Made by a program: the position numbers and the translations under genes. 64,000 nt of DNA from Acidobacteriota bacterium (GTDB lineage Bacteria; Acidobacteriota; Blastocatellia; UBA7656), in the NCBI GenBank assembly GCA_040754075.1, contig JBFMDH010000007.1, positions 1-64,000 on the forward strand, written 5' to 3'. Below the pieces are notes generated by a model. It made no database searches. It was not told the origin of the DNA and saw only the letters and a list, made by a program, of their open reading frames with translations. Position 1 is the first letter of the stretch. Each line of letters starts with the position of its first letter. Shown here piece after piece: positions 17,574 through 25,803 of the stretch.

Positions 17574-19064
17574 TTATTGATCTAATAACTTTCTGGCTTC
17601 CTTGGCTTTTCGCGCTTTTTCCCGCGCCGCTGCTGCGGCGCGCGCAGCGGCAGCATCTTTTTCAGGTTTGGTCGGTTTCTCATCTTTCGCGGTGGATTTC
17701 TCATCCGTAGAATCCGTCGTTGTTTTTTTATCGGTTCCGTCTATGGTGCCTTTTTTATCGGCATCAACCGTAGATGAAGTATTACTGTTGGGGTTGGAAG
17801 TATTGACCGGCTCATTGGTTTTTGTCGGTTTAGGTTCATCAACCTTGGGGTCGGTCTTTGGCTCTGTCGTCAGATTATTCGGTTGGGTGACGGTCGAATT
17901 TTTTAATTCGTTTTTATTGGCATTCAATAAATAAAGCGGCGCGCCAACCAGTACGGCTAATAAAAGCGCCGCCGTCAAATAATGCGGAAATTTCAAACGG
18001 CTAAAGAAGGAAGTCGTTTGCGGCGCAGTCGAATAACCCGATTGCTGACCGGTTGAATAAAAAGCGCCTGCTGAGGGAGAGACCAATTGCGTGCTGCCTG
18101 ATTGACCCTGACGCGGACCGGTGGTTGGATTTACCACCATTGTGTTTCCCATTTGCGAATGAACATCAATGGGTCGCGTGGCAACGCCGTCCTGACTGAC
18201 AGCCAACTGATTTAATGGAACCGATGAAGCCGTTTTTTGCGCGAGGGGATTGGTAACTGAACTGCCCTGCAAGGCGAGCCGGAACTCTCCCACACTTTGA
18301 AATCGCGCTTCCGGTCTTTTGGCAAGGGCGCGCATGATTGCCTGTTCAATATGCAGCGGGATATGCGGCGCAAGGGTTCTCGGCGGCGGCGGCGAATCAT
18401 TAATCTGCATCATCATCAAGCCGTATTCCGAATCATTTTTAAACGGCACACGACCGGTGAGCATTTCATAAAGTAAAATGCCCAAACTATAAATATCGGT
18501 TCGCGCATCGGAATCTTTGCCTTGAATCTGTTCCGGCGCCATGTACTCGACCGTACCGATAATGGTTCCCTGTCTGGTCATGCGGGTTGAACCGAGCATC
18601 CGCGCGATGCCGAAATCCATGACCTTGACCGAGCCTTTTTCATTGACCATGAGGTTTGCCGGTTTGATGTCGCGATGAATAATGCCCATCGTGTGCGCGT
18701 GACCGATGCCTTCAAGCGCAAGCCCGAAAAGTTGTACGGCGCGCTCAACCGGAAAGGGACCGCTGCGTCTGATGATGCTATCGAGGGTTTCACCTCGAAC
18801 GTATTCCATCACCATGAAAAAATCGTCGCCCTGCCGGAAAAAACTATGTAAGGTTGCGATGTTCGGATGATTGAGTTTGGCAAGGGTGATGGCTTCCGAG
18901 CGGAAGCGTTCGACAATTTCAGATTCGCGCGTCAGGTCTGGCCTGAGCATCTTGATGGCAACATCGCGTTCGAGCATTTCATCCAGTCCTCGGAATACTG
19001 CTCCCATCCCCCCTTCACCGATTTTGGCGGTGATTTTATAATTCCCGACGATGCTGCCTATCAT
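17574..19064 (-). CDS. Membrane-anchored Ser/Thr protein kinase (Hanks type), first gene of the cluster
   Basis: The 496-residue protein has GEGGMG (16-21), K38, HRDIKPAN with D132, DFG with D150 and an APE motif, so all catalytic residues are present. The kinase domain is followed by a Ser/Thr/Gln-rich linker, one membrane helix (near YLTAALLLAVLVGAPLYLL), an Asn/Thr/Lys-rich stretch and an Ala/Lys/Arg-rich helical tail. GGAGG lies 9 bases before the ATG. It is paralogous to the kinase at 14467-16263; the two share almost the same first 200 residues, while the tails differ completely. The shared kinase with different outer tails suggests two sensors feeding related phosphorylation (inference). 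Confidence 0.92.
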   Translation of the reverse strand: MIGSIVGNYKITAKIGEGGMGAVFRGLDEMLERDVAIKMLRPDLTRESEIVERFRSEAITLAKLNHPNIATLHSFFRQGDDFFMVMEYVRGETLDSIIRRSGPFPVERAVQLFGLALEGIGHAHTMGIIHRDIKPANLMVNEKGSVKVMDFGIARMLGSTRMTRQGTIIGTVEYMAPEQIQGKDSDARTDIYSLGILLYEMLTGRVPFKNDSEYGLMMMQINDSPPPPRTLAPHIPLHIEQAIMRALAKRPEARFQSVGEFRLALQGSSVTNPLAQKTASSVPLNQLAVSQDGVATRPIDVHSQMGNTMVVNPTTGPRQGQSGSTQLVSPSAGAFYSTGQQSGYSTAPQTTSFFSRLKFPHYLTAALLLAVLVGAPLYLLNANKNELKNSTVTQPNNLTTEPKTDPKVDEPKPTKTNEPVNTSNPNSNTSSTVDADKKGTIDGTDKKTTTDSTDEKSTAKDEKPTKPEKDAAAARAAAAAREKARKAKEARKLLDQ

Positions 19065-19382
19065 CTACGCTTCCTCCAAAAACAACATTATGCCGTATGG
19101 TCTATGCTAAATGCCAACTCCCGCAAATGCAATCTTATAGTTATTTTTCGGTTCAACCGGCGAAGCCCATGAAACTGACTTTTCTAAAATTATTTACCGT
19201 CAGTTGATGCTTGAACGCTTGCCAACGCGCAAGTTAAAACCTGGAGACGATGGGGACATCTTCATATTGCGTAAACCTTCAGTCATTATTAATATTCAAT
19301 CCCCAACAAAAATAGGATTATGCGCTATAAAAAACACGGTTCGAGATAACCAAAAACCGTGTCGTTTCGATTGCTTCATTCA
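19065..19382. other. Divergent intergenic region with an inverted repeat before the propeller kinase
   Basis: An 8-bp inverted repeat ACACGGTT (19334-19341) / AACCGTGT (19355-19362) ends 20 bases before the chosen ATG at 19383. It could be an operator or an RNA hairpin that affects translation. No clear -35/-10 pair was found for either direction. Confidence 0.4.
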
Positions 19383-22300
19383 ATGAAATTTAGGTTTTTC
19401 CAACTGGCTTCCTATCGGGCGCTTTTATTTCTGCCGATTGTGCTTTTCAATTATTCCATTGCATCGGCGGAACAATATCGCTTCGATAAATGGACGACAG
19501 ATAACGGACTCCCACAAAACTCGGTTCATTCAATCATCCAAAGTCGGGACGGCTATATCTGGTTTACGACTTTTGAAGGACTGGTGCGGTTTGATGGTGT
19601 GCGGTTTACGGTTTTCGATAGCACCAACAATCAGGGAATCACCAATACGCGGTTTTTCGCCGTCTATGAAGATACCAACGGCACCATCTGGGCGGGTACG
19701 GATGAAGGGGATTTATTACGTTACCGGGATGGCAGATTTACCGCCCTGACCGCGGAAGAGGGCTGGATATTCGACACCGTATTAAGTATTCAAGGCAATC
19801 AGGACGGCGAGGTTTTAGTGCATACCGAAAAGGGTTATTACCTCTGGCGCGACGGGAAATTTTCTCCTTACGATACCCCATCAACCTTACTCAACCGGGT
19901 GGTTTATCTCAGTCGGAACAATGCCATCTGGACACTTGATGAACGGGGGCTTCAGGAAAAGAAAAACGAAGAAACCAAAATTTATCCGATTCGCTTGCCA
20001 CCAGTTCCTCAATATGGCTATCGGTTTGACAGAGTCATCTACGAAGACCCGAAAGGGAGTTTGTGGATTTGTTCTATTCAAAATGGAATTTACCGATTAA
20101 CCAATGGCGTAGTCGAACATTTTCGCGTTCCGCTTGCGCAATTCACCGATGGGGACAGGTTCAAAATTAAAACCGCGAGCCATTATGTAACCTCCGCCTG
20201 TATGGATGATGAGGGCTATCTCTGGTTAGGCACGACCAACGGTTTAGCTCGGTTCAAGGATGGGGAGTTTCGATGGTTCACCACTAAAGACGGACTTTCC
20301 GACCAGGAAATCGCTCAGGTTTTTAAAGATTTTGAAAATAATATCTGGATAGCCACCGTTCGTGGCGGTTTGAATCGTTTACAAAAACAATTCATTACCA
20401 CCTATTCGGTCTCCCACGGACTCGCTTCCAAAGAGATTTATCCGATTCTCCAAGACCGTAAAGGGGAAATCTGGATTGGCTCCACCCTTTTGAATAAATT
20501 TACCGACGGCAAGTTTTCTCTTTTCGATACCCATCAACCACCGCTCTATAGTGACCCGCAATCTCTGTTTGAAGACCGCAAGGGAACCCTCTGGATTGGT
20601 CAATATCACGGGCTGCATAAATTCAAAGATGGGCAAAGTGAATTCCTCCCGTTAGACGGAAGTTCCGTTTGGGCGATTCACGAAGACCGCAAGCAGGCGC
20701 TCTGGTTTGCTACCAACAACGGACTTTATCATTTAATCAATGGACATCTGCGGCTTTTTACGGTTGCGCATGGGTTGCCTGACAATAATGTAAGAACGAT
20801 TCTGGAAACCCAGACAGGAGTCTTGTGGGTAGGGACGAATAACGGCATCGCCTACTTTGCAGATGAGCGCTTCATCTCCGAAAACCCGGAGCAACAAAGG
20901 GGTATCCGCAGTGTCAGAACGATTATTGAAGATAGCCAAGGAACTTTTTGGATAGGCACTTATGCCGATGGCATCTTCCGCTTTAAAGATGGTCAGTTCA
21001 AACGGATTACGGTTGCCAACGGTCTCTTTAATAATGGCGCATTCAGCATCCTCGAAGACTCGCAGAACAATTTTTGGATAACCTGCAATCGCGGTATTTA
21101 CCGGGTCAGTAAACAACAATTGAATGATTTTGCGGATGGTAGAATTGCTTCGGTTACCTGTCGCGCATATGGCAAAGCTGAAGGCATGCTGAATGCGGAA
21201 TGTAACGGCGGTCGTCAGCCTTCGGGAATTAAAACTCAAAATGGTTTGTTCTGGTTTCCGACGCAAGACGGAGTAGCCGTTCTTAACCCCGCGGAGGCGC
21301 CCTATAATCCCAAACCGCCACGCGTGTTGATTGAATCAATCAGTATTGATTCGCAATCGCTCGACAATCGTTCGGACATTCACATCAAAGCCGGCGATCA
21401 TCGATTGGAAATTCTTTATACCGGTTTAAGTTTCATTCAACCCGAACAGCTCAAATTCAAATTCAAAATGATCGGCTACGATGACGAATGGGTCAATGCA
21501 GGTACGCACCGCGCGGCTTATTACACCTCCTTACCCGACGGCAATTATACCTTTCAGGTAATTGCGGCAAACAGTGACGGGGTCTGGAATGAAACCGGCG
21601 CAACGATTAACATTCGGGTTTATCCGCCTTTCTGGCGCACCTGGTGGTTTTTGTCGCTCGGCATGCTAACGGTTCTGATCATCGGTATCGCGATTTATAA
21701 AAATCAGATTAAGCGATTGCAGAAAGCTAAAAAACAACAGGAACGGTTTACTGCCCAATTGATTGAACGACAGGAAAGCGAGCGCAAGCGGTTTGCCGCA
21801 GAGATGCATGACAGCATCGGGCAAAATCTTTTAATCATTAAGAATCGCGCTTTGCTGGCGCTGACTGCGCCCGACGATGACCAGGTTGTTCAGGAACAGT
21901 TAAATTTGATTTCCGATATTTCTTCGCAATCTATCGATGAAGTGAAAGCCATCGCTTATAATCTGCGACCCTATCAAATTGACCGGCTGGGTTTAAAAAA
22001 AGCGATTGAGACGATGGTTCGCGGAATCGCGGAATCGTCCGGCATTCAATTCACGGTTCGGATTGATGATTTGCAGGGCTTCTTTTCCAAAGAGTCGGAA
22101 ATCAATTTTTATCGCATTGTCCAGGAAGCCGTTAATAACATCGTCAAGCATGCCCGGGCTTCAAATTCCACAATCACCATCAATCAACAACATCATAGTT
22201 TGTATTTGACCATTGAAGATGACGGTTGCGGCTTCAACTTGAACCCCTCGGCTCCCTATCAAAGCAATGGCAAAGGGTTGGGGTTGGTTGGCATTGGCGA

Positions 22301-22400
22301 ACGTGTGCGAATTTTAAAAGGCACCTATCAAATTCAATCTGTTGAAGGGCGTGGCACCAAAATCCAGGTCGTTATTCATTCGCAAGAGGAAAGAAAATGA
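19383..22400 (+). CDS. Two-component-regulator-propeller histidine kinase (NarX/HisKA_3 type)
   Basis: The ATG at 19383 (1005 residues) is preferred over the GTG at 19359 because it begins a signal-peptide-like sequence. The order is: signal peptide (1-28); a large periplasmic array of Reg_prop repeats (about 35-640) with recurrent IWxGTxxGLxRFKDG motifs; a Y_Y_Y domain (about 670-745); one membrane helix (about 755-775); a HisKA_3 dimerisation domain with the phospho-acceptor H809 in MHDSIGQ; and a HATPase domain with an EAVNNIVKHA N-box and a GKGLGLVGIGER G-box. This is the architecture of large one-membrane-pass sensors that respond to outer stimuli, often polysaccharides, in Bacteroidota and Acidobacteriota. 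It overlaps the next gene by 4 bp, so the downstream LuxR-type regulator is the natural partner. Confidence 0.92.
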   Translation: MKFRFFQLASYRALLFLPIVLFNYSIASAEQYRFDKWTTDNGLPQNSVHSIIQSRDGYIWFTTFEGLVRFDGVRFTVFDSTNNQGITNTRFFAVYEDTNGTIWAGTDEGDLLRYRDGRFTALTAEEGWIFDTVLSIQGNQDGEVLVHTEKGYYLWRDGKFSPYDTPSTLLNRVVYLSRNNAIWTLDERGLQEKKNEETKIYPIRLPPVPQYGYRFDRVIYEDPKGSLWICSIQNGIYRLTNGVVEHFRVPLAQFTDGDRFKIKTASHYVTSACMDDEGYLWLGTTNGLARFKDGEFRWFTTKDGLSDQEIAQVFKDFENNIWIATVRGGLNRLQKQFITTYSVSHGLASKEIYPILQDRKGEIWIGSTLLNKFTDGKFSLFDTHQPPLYSDPQSLFEDRKGTLWIGQYHGLHKFKDGQSEFLPLDGSSVWAIHEDRKQALWFATNNGLYHLINGHLRLFTVAHGLPDNNVRTILETQTGVLWVGTNNGIAYFADERFISENPEQQRGIRSVRTIIEDSQGTFWIGTYADGIFRFKDGQFKRITVANGLFNNGAFSILEDSQNNFWITCNRGIYRVSKQQLNDFADGRIASVTCRAYGKAEGMLNAECNGGRQPSGIKTQNGLFWFPTQDGVAVLNPAEAPYNPKPPRVLIESISIDSQSLDNRSDIHIKAGDHRLEILYTGLSFIQPEQLKFKFKMIGYDDEWVNAGTHRAAYYTSLPDGNYTFQVIAANSDGVWNETGATINIRVYPPFWRTWWFLSLGMLTVLIIGIAIYKNQIKRLQKAKKQQERFTAQLIERQESERKRFAAEMHDSIGQNLLIIKNRALLALTAPDDDQVVQEQLNLISDISSQSIDEVKAIAYNLRPYQIDRLGLKKAIETMVRGIAESSGIQFTVRIDDLQGFFSKESEINFYRIVQEAVNNIVKHARASNSTITINQQHHSLYLTIEDDGCGFNLNPSAPYQSNGKGLGLVGIGERVRILKGTYQIQSVEGRGTKIQVVIHSQEERK

Positions 22401-23056
22401 CTAGCCCACTGCGAATTATCATTGTCGATGACCATCCGATTTTTCGACAAGGGTTAAGACAAGTTATTGAAAAACACCCTGAATTTTCGATTATCGGTGA
22501 AGCCAATGACGGCGAGTCGGCAATTGCATTGATTGCTGAAACGCAACCGGATGTGGTTATTCTCGATATTGATATGCCTAAAATGGATGGCTTCGAGGTC
22601 GTCAAACAGCTAAAAGAAAAAGCTCTCAGCACCCACATTATTTTTCTAACCATGCATAAGTCCGAAGAGATGTTTAATGAGGCTTTGAATTTGGGAGTCA
22701 AAGGATATGTGGTAAAAGAAAGCGCGGTCATCGATATTTTGCAGGGCATTAAAACGGTTTATGCAGGAGAATTTTATTTCAGTCCGCAACTGATGGCTCA
22801 TCTAATCAATCGTAAAAAGCAAATCACTGCGCTTTATAAACAAAAACCCAGCCTGAGCACCTTGACCGCCACCGAAAGAAAAATTTTACTAATGATTTCC
22901 GAACAAAAAACCAGCCGCCAAATCGCCGATGAGTTGTATATCAGTATTCGCACAGTCGAAAATCACCGCAATAACATCTGCCATAAATTGCATCTCAAGG
23001 GGACTCACTCATTGGTAAAATTTGCCCTCGATAATAAATCGGAGTTACACGATTAA
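22397..23056 (+). CDS. NarL/LuxR-family response regulator
   Basis: The 219-residue protein has a receiver domain (1-125) with acidic residues DD (10-11), the phospho-acceptor in VVILDIDMP and the conserved Lys in GYVVKES. A LuxR-type helix-turn-helix follows (about 150-212) with LTATERKILLMISE and SIRTVENHRNNICHKL. The ATG overlaps the kinase stop codon (ATGA), which indicates translational coupling. It should be phosphorylated by the propeller kinase and bind DNA as a dimer. Its targets are unknown. Confidence 0.93.
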   Translation: MTSPLRIIIVDDHPIFRQGLRQVIEKHPEFSIIGEANDGESAIALIAETQPDVVILDIDMPKMDGFEVVKQLKEKALSTHIIFLTMHKSEEMFNEALNLGVKGYVVKESAVIDILQGIKTVYAGEFYFSPQLMAHLINRKKQITALYKQKPSLSTLTATERKILLMISEQKTSRQIADELYISIRTVENHRNNICHKLHLKGTHSLVKFALDNKSELHD

Positions 23057-23192
23057 GCTCCCTTTCCCCCGCGAATTGCGCACTTGCGATAGCCAGATAA
23101 GTAGAACTACTCAGTTAAAAATAAGCGGATTTCTCTATTCCATTCCGTTTTTCTCTGATTTATATTGTCTCAAGAAACCAGTGAGGGGAATC

Positions 23193-23558
23193 GTGAAGGC
23201 ATTAATCGTAGATGACAATGTAACGATGAGAAAATTGATTCGTAGCGTCACCCAACGATATTTCAGCGAATTTCGCGAGTGCAGTGACGGTTCGGAGGTG
23301 CTGCAAATCTACAGAGAATTTTGCCCTGATTGGGTATTGATGGATGTTCAAATGCAAATGCAGGATGGAATCGCCGCCACGAAACAAATTCTCGCGGCAT
23401 TCCCGGATGCTAAAATCGTCATTGTTACGGCATATGATGATGCCGATTTACGTGAGTCCGCGCGACTCGCAGGCGCTCACAGTTTTTTATTAAAAGAAAA
23501 ACTCTTGGATATTAAAAACATCATCAGGCGTGATGTTGAGGCGAGCAGTCGATTTTAA
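23193..23558 (+). CDS. CheY-like single-domain response regulator
   Basis: A GTG at 23193 preceded by GAGGGG gives a 121-residue receiver-only protein beginning MKALIVDDNVTMRKL. An upstream extension from 23022 has no receiver homology and overlaps the previous gene, so it is rejected. Seen: DD at 7-8, the phospho-acceptor in DWVLMDVQM, Thr in IVTAYDD, and Lys in FLLKEKL. There is no output domain, so it may act by protein contact or in a phosphorelay. It lies 136 bp after the LuxR-type regulator. Confidence 0.85.
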   Translation: MKALIVDDNVTMRKLIRSVTQRYFSEFRECSDGSEVLQIYREFCPDWVLMDVQMQMQDGIAATKQILAAFPDAKIVIVTAYDDADLRESARLAGAHSFLLKEKLLDIKNIIRRDVEASSRF

Positions 23559-23849
23559 ACTCGGTACTCCCCGTTTAGCGTATGCTGAATTTTAAGGTCT
23601 CCTTCTGCTTGTAAGCATTCTTCTAAAAGAATTGACCAATACCTTGTCCAAGCCGAAAGATTACAGTAATGGGCAAAGGGTAGCTTTGGGAATTACAGCG
23701 GATTGCAAAACATTTGATTGAGTTGAACAAGCGGTCATAGCCCTCTCTCTCAATAGTCGATGAGTAAATTCAAGGGCAAACCGCTCTGGTTGAGTGATTG
23801 ATTCAAAAAGCCACTGAATCAGTTCTTTGAATAATATCGCGGTAGGGTT

Positions 23850-24007
23850 TCTGTGGTCATTCCAGTTGTAACCAATAGGGGTGCAGGCAAATGGGGTTGA
23901 TTCTAGCTAAGGGGCTTGCAAGCAGAGTGGAGTTTTTCAGCTTTGATTCTGTGTTGATTACAACTATCCTGGAGGAAGGGGATGACCTCCGGGGGAATGA
24001 CCACAGA
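23850..24007. ncRNA. Candidate structured RNA or small palindromic element of unknown family
   Basis: A perfect 14-bp inverted repeat, TCTGTGGTCATTCC (23850-23863) and GGAATGACCACAGA (23994-24007), encloses a second one, AGTTGTAA (23864-23871) / TTACAACT (23958-23965). On the 3' side between them lies a local hairpin CCTGGAGG...CCTCCGGG (about 23968-23992). A further 7-bp stem TGCAGGC (23883-23889) / GCTTGCA (about 23920-23926, one G-T pair) lies in the centre. The whole gives a branched fold of 158 nt. No target-site duplication, promoter or U-tract is evident, so either strand and either RNA or mobile-element origin remain possible. Confidence 0.4.
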
Positions 24008-24057
24008 GATTCTTTTACCATACATTATTGAACGGCATTCGCTCTTCAAACTTAATA

Positions 24058-24088
24058 AAAAAAGCTACGGTTGAAACGTAGCTTTTTT
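24058..24088 (-). terminator. Intrinsic terminator of pilR
   Basis: A 12-bp perfect stem AAAAAAGCTACG / CGTAGCTTTTTT with a 7-nt loop lies 75 bp after the pilR stop codon. A U-rich tail follows on the minus strand. It could also work for plus-strand transcripts. Confidence 0.85.
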
Positions 24089-24163
24089 TATTTCAGGCTG
24101 CGGCATTTTCCGCCAGTCGTGACCGAGCAATCATGAACAGGAGGTTCGCGTTCCGCAGTGCAA

Positions 24164-25591
24164 TCATCTGTAAAAAGCCAGGTCACCGCCACCGCTGGCT
24201 TCGCGAAGTAAACTCGCAGTTTGTCGGATTTTGTGTTTATCCAGTAAATGCCGCAAACTTCGCACTGACATATTCAAAAGTTCCGCCGCGCGTGTTTGAT
24301 TGCCACCGGTTCGTTGCAGGGCTTTGATGATGTAATCCTTTTCTAATTGCGCCAGATAAGCCTCCAGATCAAACCCTTGTTCGGGAATATCAACGTCAGT
24401 AATGGTGCGCGGTTTATATTTCAAAATGCGCTCCGGCAAGCGTTCCGGCTCGATATTACTTCCACGTTCCAGAGCAACCGCGCGTTCAATGGTGTTTTCA
24501 AGCTCGCGGACATTCCCGGGCCAATCATAGGCTTCCAGATAGTGAACCGTCTCTTCGGAAATTTCCAATTTCGCTCGCCCCGCCTGTGAACTATATTTTT
24601 CCAGAAAATGATGCACCAGGTCAGGTATATCTGCGCCGCGCGCGCGTAACGGCGGCAATTCAATCGGAATCACGCTGATACGGTAATAGAGGTCATTACG
24701 AAAGGTTCCTTCTTCGACCATGCGTCCGAGGTCGCGGTTGGTCGCCGCCACGACGCGACAGTCCACAGGGATTTCTTCGACGCCACCCACGCGACGAATG
24801 CAACGTTCCTGCAAGACGCGCAACAGTTTCACCTGCATGGCTGGCGTGGTTTCGCCGATTTCATCCAGAAAAATCGTTCCCCCCTCGGCGGCTTCAAACA
24901 ACCCCTTGCGATTGGCGACCGCGCCGGTAAACGAGCCTTTCATATAACCGAATAATTCGGATTCCAACAGGGTTTCGGTAAATGCGCCGCAGTTGATGGA
25001 AACGAAGGGAGCCGATGAGCGCGGCGAGAGATTGTGAATGGCGCGGGCGGCGAGTTCTTTTCCGGTTCCCGATTCGCCGGTAATCAACACTGTCGAGGTG
25101 GTTGCCGCAACCGTTTGAATCATCTGGTAAACCGCCTGCATCAAGGGCGAGCGCCCGATGATGTTATCCAGAGAATTGCGCTGCCGCATTTCCCGTTTGA
25201 GCAACTCATTTTCCTGACGCAGGTGTTTTTTCTCCAACACCTTGCCAACCAGTATGGTCAATTCTTCAACATCAAAACCGGCATCTTTAATCAGCAAATC
25301 TTCAGCGCCGAGTTTCCAGGCGCGACGCGCCGTATCAACGGTGGCAAAAGCGGTAATCATAATGACCAGAGTTTCCGGGGAAATATCTTTGACTCGTTGC
25401 AGTAAATCAATGCCGTTGATATCGGGCATTTTGACATCCGAAATCATCAAGTCATAAACATTCTGGCGCACCAGGTCGAGCGCCCGCGTGCCGTTTTCAG
25501 CGGTGTGAACCGCATAGCCGTTACGTTTCAAGACCAGTTCCAACAACTCACGCATGCTTCGTTCATCATCAACAACTAATATCTTTTCCAT
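24164..25591 (-). CDS. pilR: Sigma-54-dependent response regulator PilR-like
   Basis: The 475-residue NtrC-class activator has a receiver (1-120; D52, K102), an AAA+ domain with Walker A GESGTGKE (172-179), the sigma-54 contact loop GSFTGA (219-224), the ELEN segment, and a Fis-type helix-turn-helix (about 420-460) with GGNQTRAAELLNMS. The GSFTGA variant and the LEAYLAQLEKDYI segment before the DNA-binding domain resemble known PilR proteins. The residue after K102 is Asp, where Pro is usual. PilR turns on pilin transcription with sigma-54. The likely kinase is the PilS-like protein upstream. No pilin gene lies in the window, but pilB, pilT and pilC follow at 41-45 kb. Confidence 0.85.
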   Translation of the reverse strand: MEKILVVDDERSMRELLELVLKRNGYAVHTAENGTRALDLVRQNVYDLMISDVKMPDINGIDLLQRVKDISPETLVIMITAFATVDTARRAWKLGAEDLLIKDAGFDVEELTILVGKVLEKKHLRQENELLKREMRQRNSLDNIIGRSPLMQAVYQMIQTVAATTSTVLITGESGTGKELAARAIHNLSPRSSAPFVSINCGAFTETLLESELFGYMKGSFTGAVANRKGLFEAAEGGTIFLDEIGETTPAMQVKLLRVLQERCIRRVGGVEEIPVDCRVVAATNRDLGRMVEEGTFRNDLYYRISVIPIELPPLRARGADIPDLVHHFLEKYSSQAGRAKLEISEETVHYLEAYDWPGNVRELENTIERAVALERGSNIEPERLPERILKYKPRTITDVDIPEQGFDLEAYLAQLEKDYIIKALQRTGGNQTRAAELLNMSVRSLRHLLDKHKIRQTASLLREASGGGDLAFYR

Positions 25592-25803
25592 CTATCCTCT
25601 CACTAATTAAAGACCTGATTTATGCTGGTTATGTTGTAAGGGCGCGAATGATGCTTAATCTCTTCTAATCTATTACTTTTTCGTGAATTTGGAAGTTAAA
25701 TCTTAACTTTCAAAAATTTAATCGACCTAAACCGGTAAGCTGGTTCGCCATTAGAGTCTCATCATAATCCCAAGCTAAGCTTTGTGCAAACCACACGAAA
25801 AAG

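Larger units (their letters stand above)
23559..24163. other. Non-coding stretch containing the candidate structured element and a terminator
   Basis: No reading frame here is convincing. The left part (23559-23849) shows no recognisable motif. The right part holds the structured element at 23850-24007 and the terminator at 24058-24088. Confidence 0.6.
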
